Assembly: GCA_034509735.1 (NCBI GenBank) | Contig: JACGWO010000002.1 | Coordinates: 41,099,855 to 41,163,854 of the forward strand | From: Sesamum alatum | Lineage: Eukaryota; Streptophyta; Magnoliopsida; Lamiales; Pedaliaceae | Direction: 5' to 3' | Length of the DNA stretch: 64,000 nucleotides | Shown: positions 39,251 through 52,389 of the stretch, one piece after another | How the letters are laid out: each line of letters begins with the position of its first letter | Numbering within the stretch: position 1 is the stretch's first letter | Position numbers and translations under genes: made by a program | The notes under the pieces: model-generated | Seen by the model: only the letters and a program-made list of their open reading frames with translations | Told to the model about the DNA's origin: nothing | The model's database searches: none

Positions 39251-40492
39251 TTTATTTCATTTGGAAAACCAAAGATCAAAACATGGTTGAAGAGTTTAGA
39301 GTGTCAAGATATTGTGGAAGCCCACAAGAAAAAACACAGGAAAAAGTGCTACTTGAACACTTGGAACTGATAGTCGTGGTACAGGAACAGGATCCTTGAG
39401 GTGTACATGAGTGGTCCTGATCTACATGCATCTTCACCACTCCATAAACTCACAACAGAATCAAGCACCTTGTTAATTTGACAGCACTTGAATGATTTTT
39501 TGACTCAGGCATCCAATTCCACAACAGAATGTGTTATTATGAAGCCGTGGTTAATCCATTTTACGCGTGTTAAACGCGTATACACATAATACACGGGCCA
39601 TTTTCTTCACTCGCTCGTCATTCTCAACCCCAAGAAAATTCATCAAGTCAAAGTGAAGATCATTTTTAACATCGGTGAATAGTAGGATCTTTTAAGTAGT
39701 TATGTCTGATTAGCATCACAGAGGAACAGTTGCTTTACGTGAAGATAGACTTAAAATGAACAAAATCAGACCTCCTCAGACATACACAGAACTCTTCATA
39801 TCTTATGTTGCAAGAAGGGGGGGAACATTATGTGCTTAGACAAAAGGAGAGGCTGCAGAGGAATGAAACATATTCCAATTACTATGATTGTACCAAGTTG
39901 TTGCATTGATGCATGTATTACAGAGGACAAGATTACGCTTGTAGGCATCACGTAAGGTGTAATATTCCCACATGGAGAATATTAAGACGGCTTCTATTAC
40001 CTGGTTTCAATGCATCGAAAGCAAAAGTGTGCTCGTGTCGTCTGCATGACTTCAGTTTCTTACTCAGCGTAAATGAAAGAGTTGGTGTTCTGACCTTTTC
40101 GTTCTGAGCGACATGAGCAGATATTTTGTTGAAGAACATGGAAAACGAAAGCTGCAGGTTCGTGCAATATATTAAGATTCTAATTCTCTATCCATGCAGC
40201 ATTATTGAAGTTAAGCATCTCTTATCCATGTTTTTAGCTCCATTTTTCCTTCTATTATTGCTGTATTATTCTTTTTTCTGTGCATCACATCCTGACTCGA
40301 CACGTTTTCTTCACCTAGTTGCATCAGCCACTTAGCAAATCCGCTTCTTTAAATCGAATTCGACCTTCTCTCAGTCGTTCCATCTCAATTTTCACTTACC
40401 CTTCTTTGCTGATCATTGCTAGTTCCTTTCTTGATTACATCCTTGCGAGTTGTGGGAGTGTTTAAGAAGACTTGGAAGAACTTCTGTAGAGA
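39251..40492. other. Upstream region of the ALMT gene
   Basis: No coding sequence of recognised family. It probably contains the promoter and 5' UTR of the ALMT gene, but I see no TATA box that I would defend. Confidence 0.35.
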
Positions 40493-42894
40493 ATGAATGG
40501 CAAAAAGGGTAGTATTCAGATCGATATCCCTCCTGTCACCAGAGCTAAACCATCAGAAACTACAAAGAAACACGACGAAAAAGTTAGCATCTCATGCAAA
40601 AACTGCGTTCTGAATGTGTGGGAGTTCTGCAAAGAAGATAGCAACAGAGTAATATTTTCACTTAAAGTCGGCCTCGCAGTTCTTCTTGTATCTCTGCTGA
40701 TACTATGTCAAACACCTTATCGCGTTTTTGGCGCCAACATCATCTGGTCAATCCTCACCGTTGCCATCATGTTTGAATATACAGTTGGTATGTGCATGCA
40801 GATCGCTATGCATACAGACACCGAGACACAACTTTACGTAGAATTAGCTCTTCATAGATCATGCAGTTCTATTTTGTCTATCTATGTTACTAAAAGTGAG
40901 TCTTTCACCGATAAAAATCAAATTAATAGTTACCTCAGCTTTTAATATCCGGCATTACGTCTGTGAAGGTGCGACATTCAACCGAGGATTCAACCGAGCA
41001 ATTGGTAGCCTGCTGGCTGGAGTCATTGCTGTTGCTGTAGCAGAGTTAGCCCTGAGAACAGGACGAGTTGCTGAACCGATTATAATTGGTTTCAGCATCT
41101 TCGTAGTCGGTATGAAGCTAACTCTTTCAACCCCAAATCTGAATCCCCATGCACACACTAAGATTACCTTGTTTTAACATGCTGCAGGAGCTGTAACGTC
41201 GTTTATGAAGCTGTGGCCATCACTAGTCCCATACGAGTATGGATTTCGTGTCATACTTTTCACCTACTGTTTGATCATCGTTTCTGGATATCGAATGGGA
41301 AACCCGATCAGAACAGCCATGGATCGGCTCTACTCTATTGCTATAGGAGGAATTGTAGCAGTCGTAGTAAACGTACTAGTTTTCCCTATATGGGCTGGGG
41401 AACAGTTACACAAGGAACTCGTCAGCAGCTTTGGCTCTGTAGCTGATGCACTTGAAGGTAGTGACCTCCATTCGTTTACATTTACTTGCATGGCTTTCGT
41501 AGTTCCATTTCTAGCAGCGCTAAGTTCGTTTCTTGATTCTCAGAATGTGTTAGGAAGTACTTAGAAGACGATGGATCAGACCATCCCGAGCTGACAAAGA
41601 CTGTCATGGATGACTTCCCAGATGAGCCTGCGTACAAAAAATGCCGATCTACATTAAACTCCTCAGCAAAGCTAGAATCTTTGGTACTAGTTATCTTTGT
41701 CTGGACACGATGAAGCTCTAGAATAATAAATATTCAATGTGTTTCTTGTTTTTCATTACAGGCTAATTCAGCTAAATGGGAGCCACCCCATGGTAGATTC
41801 CAGCACTTCTTCTATCCGTGGTCGGAATATGTCAAAGTCGGCGCAGTCCTGCGATATTGTGCTTATGAGGTTATGGCAATTCATGGTGTACTACACTCAG
41901 AAATTCAGGTCTGTGGCTTGTCTCCTAAACCTTAATTCCTGTAAGAAAAACCTGCGAAGAAACAGAATGAAGCCTTTCTCAAGAATTATGCTAAAAGTAC
42001 TGATGTCCTAACAATTTGGAACTCCCAGAAAAGGGCTTATCAGCAAAGGTCCACAAACACAAATGATCAGCATAGGAATTTATACCTTATGCCTGTTCTG
42101 ATATGGTGCCGCCTTTCTGATTATTATTCTACTAACAAAAGCATGTAATTAAATACCGTTGCAACCAGATCAAAATACGATACAACGATTCCTATGACAT
42201 GGTCTCAGATTAATATATTCCGCTATGCATCACTTAGTGCAAGTCTCAACAGAACTCGTAGCTGACGTATTTATTACTATCTTCTGTGCAAATTCAGGCC
42301 CCATATAACCTCAGAGTAGCATTCCAGAAAGAAATCAAAGATGCAGCAAAGGAGGCTGCAGAGCTAGTCCGGAGCCTGGGAAAGGACATCTGCAACATGC
42401 GAAGAAGCCTCAAAACTCTCCTCCTCAAAAGGGTTCACAGCTCAACCGAAAGACTCCAACGTGCAGTAGACATGCACTCCTACCTCCTCACATCCGATCC
42501 AACAGACACTTCATCTAAGCCACAGTCGACTCTCTCACACGCATTGTCGTCTGCTTTTTCTAATCTGTCAAACCACATGGCTGAACTAGACAACAAGCTC
42601 CTCGGACAAACTCCCGACCGTCCATCTCAGCCTCTAGACTCGTATCACGAGACGATGAGGAAGCAATCAAGAAGGCTGTATTCATGGCCATCAAGAGAAG
42701 TCGATGCTTTTGAAGAAGAGGGAGGTTTTAGCTCGGACTGCATCCCTAGAATGCGGGCACTTGAGACTACCGCCACACTATCGCTCGCAACATTTACCTC
42801 GTTGCTCATCGAGTTTGTGGCTCGGCTCGATCACTTGGTTGAAGCAGTTGATCAACTCTCAAAGATGGCTAAATTTAAACAGGAAGCTCTCTAG
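40493..42894 (+). CDS. ALMT: Aluminium-activated malate transporter (ALMT) family anion channel
   Basis: Six exons: 40493-40787, 40969-41109, 41188-41457, 41544-41683, 41762-41908 and 42298-42894; phases close to give 529 residues. The N-terminal half has about six membrane segments (VIFSLKVGLAVLLVSLLILC, IIWSILTVAIMFEYTVG, AIGSLLAGVIAVAVAELAL, PIIIGFSIFVVG, FRVILFTYCLIIVSGYRMGN, IAIGGIVAVVVNVLVFPIWA). The motif WSEYVKVGAVLRYCAYEVMA lies in exon 5. The long C-terminal half is cytosolic and helical, and includes the SLATFTSLLIEFVARLDHLV segment near the end. ALMTs carry malate and other anions across the plasma membrane or tonoplast. The leader with SIQIDIP-type sequence resembles the tonoplast (ALMT9/4-like) clade more than ALMT1, but the clade is a guess. 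Confidence 0.92.
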
Positions 42895-43105
42895 ATAGGA
42901 ACATACTGCATCTGTTATACAGCATAGTAATTGATTTTTAGGACACAAAGGATTACTAATAATTTCTGAAGCATCAAGGTGGTTCCCAAACATTTTTCCT
43001 GCAACTCCAAAGTAACAGTCAATTGTTTTCAGATTCCTCTGTGTGCTGCATAACCTGAAATGATCCTCATGTAAGTATCAGATGCTGCACCTAGTTATTG
43101 GAGGG

Positions 43106-43857
43106 CTTGCACGTAGATCTGTCAATGGACGGGTAATACCCAGACCCAGATCCACTACAATAACTAATACCCTGATTCGGACTCAATAATTTTATATAAA
43201 CCCAGACTCGGATCCATACCCATTGAAATAAGTATTTTGGGTATGGGTAAGGTCTCGACCCTAAAATACCCATGGGTATGGGTATTGAACGGGTAACATC
43301 TAAAAAATCATTGAATTTGTAATTTTTTTATACATCAATCGGCTCGATTTACTGGTCATCTAAAATTAGTTAAGCTCGACTAACATATGAAACTGATGAG
43401 ATTTGTTTGAATTTGAATTGTAAAAAATTCATGAAATTAAAGTTGAAAGCATTTTCAAATCGATAAAAAAAATAAAGTTAAAATATGATTTTCATCTTAT
43501 TTTTTTTCCTACCGTTCTTCAATTTTTGTTCATATTTCGAATGTATGTAGATTGTGTAATTGAATAACTTTTAATTTATTTTATCGATTGGAAGTTTATG
43601 AAATATTTTTATTAAATTAATTTGGTAATATGTTCTGATGATATCGTTACAAAAAAAATATATGTATAATGCTTCATTCATTTTACCATAGGTAAGACCC
43701 AACTTGGACCCATTTTTTGCGGGTATGCCATGGATAAGACCCGATGGGTATTGCATGGGTAGGGTCTGGGTAGGATTTATAAATAATAACTATGAGTATT
43801 TATTGGGTTCGAGTTCGGATAGAATAATACCCGCCCATTAACAGGCCTACTTGCACG
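43106..43857. mobile_element. Non-autonomous hAT element, 736 bp, with 8-bp target duplication
   Basis: The element proper is 43114-43849: it begins TAGATCTGTCAATGG and ends with the inverted CCATTAACAGGCCTA. The octamer cttgcacg flanks it on both sides (43106-43113 and 43850-43857). The 8-bp duplication and TAGxxCTGTCAATGG-type ends are typical of plant hAT elements. The arms also repeat gggtaatacccag and gggtatgggta-type words. There is no transposase frame. Confidence 0.82.
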
Positions 43858-45082
43858 TGTTGAATGTGGTTCGTGAGTGACATTGCAAACTTAAGAAAAA
43901 GATAAACAAAGGAAAGAAATCAATTTTTCTTGCACTGGAAATTGTTATATATTGTAATTAGGTCAAACAATTATTTTTCAAACTAAGGTGAAGATATACC
44001 TCGTCACCTGTATTAGCATGTGACAATGTATAAGGGTATTTTGATTAGAAAATAAATTTATTTAATTTGTAATAAACCAATAATAACTCAATTAAGAGTA
44101 ATGTGAAATTTTATTTAATTATTTTGATATACCAACAAATCCTGTTAATTTTAACTATTGGGTAATTTATTTGTTCGTAAAAACAAATATCAATACTACT
44201 AGATGTAAACTCCCAAACTACAGTGAGTAAAGTGTAATTACACCAAACCACATGTGAGCACAGTGTAATTATCCCTTTCAAGAATCTATTCTTGTAATAG
44301 AATCCGAACAAAGGGCATATTCCCAGCCTTATTCATAGTTGTGGAACAAAAATCTTCCTACACACTGACCAAAAATCATAAATCCTGGTCGGTTAAAATG
44401 CATGCAGCATCTTATAGTGCTTGTAACATCCAAGATCTTCCCAAGTTGGACTCATTTGGAAAGGAAAAATACATTCACAAGAACTTCACTTGCGTTCTGC
44501 TCAAATCTTGTCCCACTTTTTTCCAATAAATGAATTTGAATAAAACATGTCCCTAAATCAAAGCTTATAGACCTTCATGCACAATAAGGCTTCAAAGATA
44601 GAGAAACACCAAGTAACCGTTATATGCAACTTGATATATTCTGTGTGCACACGCACACATATCTGTTGTGATAGTATACAATCATCAGAGAACCGAGATT
44701 CCCAGTGTAAAATCAATAGAACCTCAAAAAAGTTCGACAAGAAATATTTACACAGAACACAGAGAGAAGCTTCACCAAAATGATAAGCGTTAGAAACCTT
44801 ATTTTTTTACAACAGAATGTCTGTTTCGACCAAACACTGGCCACAGAAACCAATAAGACCAAGACAAAGATAACTATTTACATGAATAATACAGACAAGC
44901 GACACACAAACAGTTCCAAGTTGCCCTTATTGCCAACAGACGCCTAACTTGCAACAATGTCAAACAAATCACAGTGTTTTTCATATTCAAACCACTAGAC
45001 GACACGAAATGTAACAATAAAATTACATGTCTAATAACAGTGCTTCCGAGATATAATTAGAAAACAAGCTAGAAATTCCGTC
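43858..45082. other. Spacer between the hAT element and the HGGG-repeat gene
   Basis: From 43935 to 44280 there is an imperfect inverted-repeat-like stretch (gttatatattgtaattaggt ... gtgtaattacacc ... cagtgtaattatcccttt). The last several hundred bases probably include the 3' UTR of the minus-strand HGGG-repeat gene. No other gene is recognised. Confidence 0.4.
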
Positions 45083-47086
45083 TTACATCCAGGTCTTGTG
45101 TGTTGTGAAAGCCTTTTCTGGTTCGGGTGGACCAACCATGTCTCCGCTGCTAGCGATGTTGATAAGAGGACGACCTGCAAACATTGAGATCAGATTCCCC
45201 CCATGCACCCTTCCTTCGGGGACCTTACCCAATGATGGGTTGCTTCCAACAGGCAGATGAGCTGGCTTACTACCAAAATAATTCCAATTGCTGGTGCAAG
45301 TCACAACACTGTTCTCCATCTTTGCCATGTCAATGCTCATGTCTTCGACTGTGAAGATTGGGTTCATCTTAGCAGGTTGATTGAGTTTAGATTCCTGGAC
45401 GACAATTCCTATAGTTGCACCACCATGAACCCTTTTATCCTGAACCAGGGCACCATGGGAAGTGCAGAGTCCAGTTTTACCTCTAGCAAATGTGTTGCAA
45501 GGTACATCACCTTGGCCAAATTCAGAATCAGGGTGACCCCACAAGCATCTCTTCCCTCCACCATGAGCCTTGCAGAAATCAGTGCTTCCCTGAGCACTTT
45601 TCCCACAACCGTCAAATTTGCATCTCTTGCCTCCACCATGACGAACACAAAAGTCAGTACGGCCCCTAGCACTCTTTGTACAATCTGGAACAGCGCACCT
45701 TTTTCCACCCCCATGTGCTACACAAAAAAGGGTCCCTCCATGGACACTCTTTGGACAAACCCCGCCTCCTTGGAATGAGCACCGTTTTCCTCCACCATGC
45801 CCCTTGCAGAAAGGGGTGCTTCCTTCTGCACCTTTATTGCACCCTGGATATGTGCAACGTTTGCCACCACCGTGAGCCTTGCAAAACATTGTGCTTCCTT
45901 GGGCCCCCTTTTTGCATTCAGGATACTGACATCGTCGACCACCTCCATGAGAGATGCAAAGACCAGAAAGACCTTCAGCACTCTTTGTGCAGTTCTCTTT
46001 CTGGCATCTCTTGCCACCACCATGTCGAATGCACAACCCAGATCTTCCTCTGGCAGCTCGGGTGCAACCCTCGTGACTGCAGCGGCGACCACCACCATGG
46101 GCAATACAGAAATCTGTACGTCCTTCAGCACTCTTTGTACATCCTAAAAATTCACATCGTCGACCACCACCATGGGCCTTGCAGAATGCAGTTCGTCCCT
46201 CAGCTCCTTTGTGGCATCCAGGGCGCTGACACCTGCGTCCACCACCATGAGCAATACAAAGACCAGATGCCCCTCTTGCTCCCTTCAAACATCCCTGAAA
46301 CTGACACTGTTTAGTACTGCTACTACGCTGCTGTTGTGACTTCGTTATCCCGGAAGTACAGGTGACTGAGCTTTTTGGTGTTGTTACTGCGCTCGAAGAG
46401 AGACCTGGAGATGTTGGCTTCATTTGTCCCAGAGACTGGTCAAGAAAGTAAATGTTTTCCGTGTTGGGTGCAGTCTGCAATGGCAACAAGGGACTTCCTG
46501 TTGATACTTCATCTGTATTCAAACCTCCACAGTCAGTAAACATCTTGGTAACATTTTCTGGTGCAGTGGGGTTCGGATGGACAGTTGTAACATCAGATAC
46601 AGCAGGCCCACTGGAAAGGCTTAATTGCAGATCAACCTTAGGCCACACATTCAGTGATTTCAAATTAGAGTCGGCTGATTTCTCGGAGCCTGACGATTTA
46701 TCACTGCCAAGATGGAGAGTAAAGTCCAATTCTAGATCCATTGAGGACTCTTCTTCAGTTTCTTTAGCTGAAGACAACGAAGTGCATGCAGTTGCTGTAC
46801 TCCCTTTACTGTCAGATGAGCTTGATGAATGGCCAAGACGGAGGCCTAGTGAAGATTTAGCTTGCTGGGTTACAGGGCCACCTACAGAACTCCACTTCCG
46901 TTTGACTCCCTTTGGAGCAGAGATGAAGGGATTTGCAAAACCAGATGAATCAAGTCGTAAGGTTGTGTCTGCAGAATACACAACTTCAGCTCCAGATCCT
47001 CCAATTTGGATGGAATTGCACAGATTCTTAAATGCATTTGATTGCGGGTTAGCAGCAAAACCCAGATTGTCGAATCTGGCATCCAT
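45083..47086 (-). CDS. HGGG zinc-knuckle repeat protein (annotated elsewhere as WRKY19-like, but without a WRKY domain)
   Basis: One coding exon of 667 residues. The ATG at 47086 (MDARFDNLGF) is chosen over an upstream TTG-initiated extension. The N-terminal third is Ser/Asp-rich and probably disordered. Roughly residues 270-560 are about 10 repeats of near 25 residues with the pattern C-x4-C-x-K/R-A/S-x-G-x(3)-C-x-x-HGGG(K/R)RC, for example LCIAHGGGRRC and FCKAHGGGKRC; an eleventh ends LCTSHGAL. Regular Cys/His spacing suggests zinc binding. Such proteins are named after the N-terminal part of Arabidopsis WRKY19, but I find no WRKYGQK here, so DNA binding by a WRKY domain should not be assumed. 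The leader is long and intron-containing. Confidence 0.85.
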   Translation of the reverse strand: MDARFDNLGFAANPQSNAFKNLCNSIQIGGSGAEVVYSADTTLRLDSSGFANPFISAPKGVKRKWSSVGGPVTQQAKSSLGLRLGHSSSSSDSKGSTATACTSLSSAKETEEESSMDLELDFTLHLGSDKSSGSEKSADSNLKSLNVWPKVDLQLSLSSGPAVSDVTTVHPNPTAPENVTKMFTDCGGLNTDEVSTGSPLLPLQTAPNTENIYFLDQSLGQMKPTSPGLSSSAVTTPKSSVTCTSGITKSQQQRSSSTKQCQFQGCLKGARGASGLCIAHGGGRRCQRPGCHKGAEGRTAFCKAHGGGRRCEFLGCTKSAEGRTDFCIAHGGGRRCSHEGCTRAARGRSGLCIRHGGGKRCQKENCTKSAEGLSGLCISHGGGRRCQYPECKKGAQGSTMFCKAHGGGKRCTYPGCNKGAEGSTPFCKGHGGGKRCSFQGGGVCPKSVHGGTLFCVAHGGGKRCAVPDCTKSARGRTDFCVRHGGGKRCKFDGCGKSAQGSTDFCKAHGGGKRCLWGHPDSEFGQGDVPCNTFARGKTGLCTSHGALVQDKRVHGGATIGIVVQESKLNQPAKMNPIFTVEDMSIDMAKMENSVVTCTSNWNYFGSKPAHLPVGSNPSLGKVPEGRVHGGNLISMFAGRPLINIASSGDMVGPPEPEKAFTTHKTWM

Positions 47087-49793
47087 GCCCAAATAGCTAC
47101 AGTGCAACACTCTTATTTGAACCAAAATTCAGTTGCTAAAGAACAGTCGGCCTGACTTCCGGGTTTAAGGAAATTAGCTACAAAACTAGGGTTAGATGTC
47201 TCCGAAAGAGCACATCCCACCCCCACTCACAAACCCTGAAGTATCACAGCGATCCATTGTTTGTGAAAAGGTCTGAAGTTTCCCCAGTCACCAGCAGTTA
47301 CACATGATACTTTCAGATGAACATGAAGTCTGCCAATACAATATGGCAGCAGGTCATCCTGTTCTGCAAAGAATCATATGAGTGATCACTGGTCAGATAT
47401 ATGATTCCAATCAAGAGTGAGATCAAGTCGCATTGATACTTGATAGCATGCTTCTCCACACGCCTAATTTCTTGTTTCACCAACAACAAAAAATTGGTAT
47501 AATTTTGGCACTTTGCAAATCCATAACCACAACTCAAATTACATAGAGATTGAAAATCATTAACTACCACTATAAACAACAGTAATTAATCAAAGCCCGT
47601 AAGCAAAGCAGTGGCGTATTTATCCAGTTCTTAAGTCAAAATCATCCATGTTTCCAGGTTTATTCAGGTTCATAGGTGGAAAGACACAGTTGAAACTCAA
47701 TGTCTCTTCTTAAGCAGAAACCTTTATTCCTCTCTATCTAGTCTTCCTCAGGTCAATACTACTGTAACCACATTACATCAACCCAGACAAGTAATCCAGC
47801 AAAATTCTCAACAAAACAGTTTCCCATTACACATAAATAAAACTCGGCATTTTCATAAACTCCACTAATTGTAGATCATCCTGCTAATATATTCTAAAAG
47901 AAAAAAGTAAATAGTTACCTTTTGGCTTTACTAATTAAGGCAATCTCTCACAGAGATCTAAAGAGCTAGCTTGTAACTAACAATCATAAGGTAGGGGATA
48001 GATTAATTTTGCAGTTCTGCTTTAACTATCAGGCAGATCGATTAAAGGAAATCACAAGAAAGAAGCTTCAACAAGATCATGGGCAATGGACTGGCAATCT
48101 TGCATTAAAGAGAGGGCTTGCATTCATATCAACGTGAGTGGGGAAACTATTCTCATGTTTGAATGAAAATGTCTTATGTGTTCAATTATTTGATGCATGT
48201 AAATGTACATAGAAACGTACAAAGCATCATCCCAAACATATGCAGATGAACGCATCCTGTCAGCAAACAGAAAAGAGAATGCATATATATTATTTTTATT
48301 TTCATTCAAGCATGCCGAAACCAAATGCCTCTTTAAATAGTGAAAGAACCACGAATTGTGCTACTTACTCCGAGAGGTGAGAAAAGTTGACACTGAAACT
48401 AAGTGTTAGTAAAACCACAGTATGATCCATTGAACAATGGACTTCATGTGTTAACCGAGAATCAGGAGTCAGTCATGTCGTACAGATATGCTGATATGAA
48501 TACAGTAAGATATGGACACAACGAGACGGAAATATGGAAATCTACAATACAACACAGCTGCGATATTTTAAAAACAAAGTAAATCATTCTCGTTAAATTA
48601 AAAGAAGTTTAAGATATATCATTTATTAATCTCTGTAAATTAGAATGATGTTATGCTTAAAAAAACTTAAGTGATGGGCTATATGTACACAAAAAGCATT
48701 CAAACAATGTAGTTTATTTTTTTTATCAAAACCATGTAGTTTAATTAAGAATATATCATAAAATAAATTGTCTTAGAATAAAATTTTTATGATATTTTTA
48801 CGTTTTTATACTTTTCAACAACATAATTCATATTTTACTGGCATTAGACATGTGCAATATCTGTGCTGAAATTATTTAGATACAAGGATCAAATCGGCCA
48901 CGTTCTGATATATGGGATGCATATCCATGGAGTATCAGAGAGTTTTGCATCCTATCGGAGTATCAGATCGCGTATGACATCTTTTTTAGAAGTATTTACA
49001 TCATTCGGAGTCAGCCATACTGTGAAATCTTAAAGCGTAATATCATAATAAGTCAGTAAAACTAGTTACCTTTTATTCCCAGTTCTCTTATTCTCTAAAT
49101 CAACTAGGGAACACTTCGACCTAACTCCTGAAACTTAATCAACCATGGAAAACACTAGTCCAAAAAGAATTCAACTTAACCTTTCAAAATAAACTTAGCA
49201 ACTAGTTTAGCATATCTTTGCTAGAAACACCTATGAACACAAAACCAGAAGAAAAAATAAATAAATCAGATTACAAATCACACAACAGGCAGCCATGCCT
49301 AAAAATTCATACAGATTTAAAAAAGATATACGCTCGCTATATGTTCGTTTGCAACAGATATGGCAGAAGAAGGCTCTGAAATACAAAAAAAAAAAAGTCA
49401 AAAACCAAAACTATTTTGAGCTAAACTAAAACTCCATGAATGACCGATTAAATTTCAGCTCCAAAACAAAAAGCAACTCAAACAAAAACAAAAAAACGAA
49501 CATATTCAAAGAAAAATCCAGAACTCAATCACAGGAAATCCTTCAGACACATCAAATAGAAGGAATTTCACCAAAATCAATCGTTAAACCACAAATGATA
49601 TGACAGATCGGTAAATTCTCACCTCTTGAATTCGATCAGTAATTCAGCTTATCAACAAAGAGATTATGGATACAAGATATATATATATATCTACAACAAT
49701 AGAGAGAGAAGAGAGAGCTAGGGCTTCGTGAGCGCCGGCGAGGAACAAAAAGGGACAGATATGTGCGATTTTGTTGATTTTCAAGTGTGTGTA
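47087..49793 (-). other. 5' leader of the HGGG-repeat gene with intron(s)
   Basis: No coding sequence. A probable first non-coding exon lies about 49623-49765 (CTCTCTCT-rich leader) and ends at CAAGAG|GTGAGA with the donor at 49622. The joining acceptor near the coding start is not determined. The reading frames inside, for example 48124-48324, show no family character. Confidence 0.45.
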
Positions 49794-49805
49794 TCTATAT
49801 ATACG
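49794..49805 (-). promoter_or_regulatory. TATA box of the HGGG-repeat gene
   Basis: Minus-strand CGTATATATAGA, about 30-40 bp upstream of the CT-rich leader and about 2.7 kb from the coding start. This implies a long intron in the 5' UTR. Inferred from sequence only. Confidence 0.4.
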
Positions 49806-49899
49806 TCTGAATAGTGCGAGAAAAAATTGGGGAAAATTATTAACGGATACTGACAAGGCGGCGCAGTGTACAAACAAACGGCGTATGTTAAGCCCAGGG

Positions 49900-52389
49900 T
49901 TACCTTATTTAAGCAACACCCCTCTTATTAGCCCCTTTAATTAATAATTACATTTACCGTCTTAGTTCAGAGTGGTTTCATCATATTTAAATTATTAATT
50001 ACATTATGATTGATGTATAATTTTAAAAATTCGAACAATCACATATTATTTGAAATCACAATTGCTATTTCATTTGTTTAATTTAGATAAATTTAATTTT
50101 AATAAAAAAAAATACATCAATAAAGTCTAATATAGTTGACGAAGTTGATGCTCCAAAATTAAGAGGTCACTAGTTCGAATCTCATTAATAAAAATAATTA
50201 TTAGTTTACTATAATAGTGATGTTATTGGTTAGTTATACATATTTAATATTGTTAATTAATATATATTAATTCTTAATAATTAAAATTTATAATGCAATT
50301 ATAATTTATTCAAAAATAATTTTTCCCTCGCCTCTTTTGAGCCAAATTTTCATTATATGACAACAGAAAGCCTAATTTTGTCTTGATTAGTAGGTATGAC
50401 GAATGCTTTCACATTTTCTTCGAAATGCAAATTGTTTAGTGGAGATTAGCTAATCAGCCGAGGTTTCAAACTAAAGATATGTAAATATTATACAAAAAAA
50501 TCAAGATATCATTGTGAAAGAGATGACTATAACTATAACCTTTGTAATTGTGAAGTATCGATTTTATTAACAAACTTTCATCAAATATTATGTGCAGACA
50601 ATTTCTCAAAAGTCGTATCAAAACTTAATACTTCCAACTCTATTTCAATATATCGAGTCGTTCTGATCGGTCATTGCCTAATCAAAATCCTAATTTATAA
50701 TTCACATGAAATCGTACAACTAAAAAAATCTGTAAATTACCATTCTCTGCTCTCGAGGTATAATTTTTACTACCCTAACATTTTTTACACAATCTATCTA
50801 ACATAGGCATCAAATTACTATAATCAGACCCTTTGTAATGCGATTATTACAATTTTCTACTTTATAGATTTTCACTCGAGATGAATTTATACGTGTTTTA
50901 TTCATATGAAAAACGTACTTCCATATTGGTAATGTAAACATTATTGGAGCTGAAAATAGTAACGTCACTATCAATACCAAGAAAATAAAAAAGAAATCTG
51001 ATAGTACAATGTTTGATGATAATTATATAGTTAAGTGAGTGAACTTAGCTGGCTTTTGAGACCAGGAACATCCACACCAGCACATGGTTTTAGTTCTTTT
51101 TCTAATTTCTTTTTGAGGAAAAAAGTTGTGTAGATGCTTCGCAACAATGAAAGGTCACGTAGACTTTGTGTAGAGAGAGAGAGAGGGTCGTGGCGAAACG
51201 ACGTAGGATGGGCAAACTCCAACGTGACTTTTGGTTGTTATTTTAAATTTTGGTTGTGGCAAATTGTGATTGAGTTGTTCAAGAGTCGGGAGCGGCTCGT
51301 CACCGCTCGTGGTGCGGTGGGGGTGGGCCAGCGGTGACTGCTGTGCTAACAGCTTGGACCTGATTCCCCGCCCCAATGTCAACAATCCAGCCGCCTCTTT
51401 TTTTTTTTTAATTATTTCTTTGTGTCCATTTTAATTTCATGCCGTGTTGAAATTAAAGTTATCTATTTAGATATTATTAGTAAAAAAATAGGGAAATTAT
51501 TAATTTACTAGTCGTTGTGGCACGCTGTTTTTGCGTGCATGTAATAAATAATTTCGTATGATTTTAAATATATTATAAATAAAAATAAAGTATATAAACC
51601 AACAAATCACATTTCAAAATAAGAAAAACATCAACTTAAGATACTATCGACACAATAGAAGAATTTATGTCTTGGTGTTAAAATTACGTGAAGTCACTTT
51701 TGAAAAAAAAATTATTACAATTAATGGTTAGAATTATCTGATTATGGGTATAATTTGTATATTAAAAAATTGGTGTGATGATGCTATTAACTGTTGTTTA
51801 TGAGTGTAGAGGATCTTTCAAATTTATATTAGTTAAATTAACTTAATTTCCTTTCAAACTTAATAGAGTGGATGTGCTGTCTCCAAATAAAAAATAAAAA
51901 AAAATACACTAACGAAATCAAAACTTGAGGTTAAAATTACAATTTTTTTGGAGTTATGAGATGCAATGTAGTGAGTCACAAAATAGTGGGATCAAAATCA
52001 CAAAAGACTAACTTGTGAACGTAAAATGCAAAATTCCCAATTTAATGATGACCTAGTGACAAAAATTAATTTTGTTATTATGTTGTCTTATTTCTAAGAT
52101 GTCACTCCAAATGTGTCACTAATTATTTATAATAACAACTTTATGCACAACTAATTGTCTCACTAATAATTATATAATGATAACTTTAAAGTTGTCTCTT
52201 GATACCTTTTTAATTATATTGTACTTTCATTTGTAGTGAGTTTTAAATTAGCACAAAAATTATCGTAAATTAATTGCAACATATAATGATAAAATGACAA
52301 TTAATTCTCGTGACTATTAGTGTAACAATGAAGGGCGATTGACTCTACAAATCTGCATGTTCTGAAATTAAAACATGTGTTTATATAAG
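49900..52389. other. Gene-poor AT-rich region
   Basis: At 50140-50230 a gttgacgaagttgatg ... gaggtcactagttcgaatct word resembles a degraded tRNA-derived SINE head. A stretch at 51030-51400 is less AT-rich with (GA)n at 51175-51190; overlapping frames there show no family character. 52030-52340 has scattered tagtgac/gtcac and gtcactaa words and ends tttgtagtgag, like a decayed CACTA element. No gene is recognised. Confidence 0.4.

Noticed and set aside
45257..46314. Several plus-strand and minus-strand frames of 100-212 residues across the HGGG-repeat gene
   Set aside because: They arise because the repeated Cys/Gly codons leave all frames open; their composition is Cys/His/Thr-rich shadow sequence.
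47104..47125. N-terminal extension of the HGGG-repeat protein
   Set aside because: The longer frame begins with TTG; the first ATG, at 47086, gives the usual family start.
51031..51385. Overlapping frames on both strands around a (GA)n tract
   Set aside because: No domain, no splice partner and no similarity I recognise; composition alone does not support a gene.
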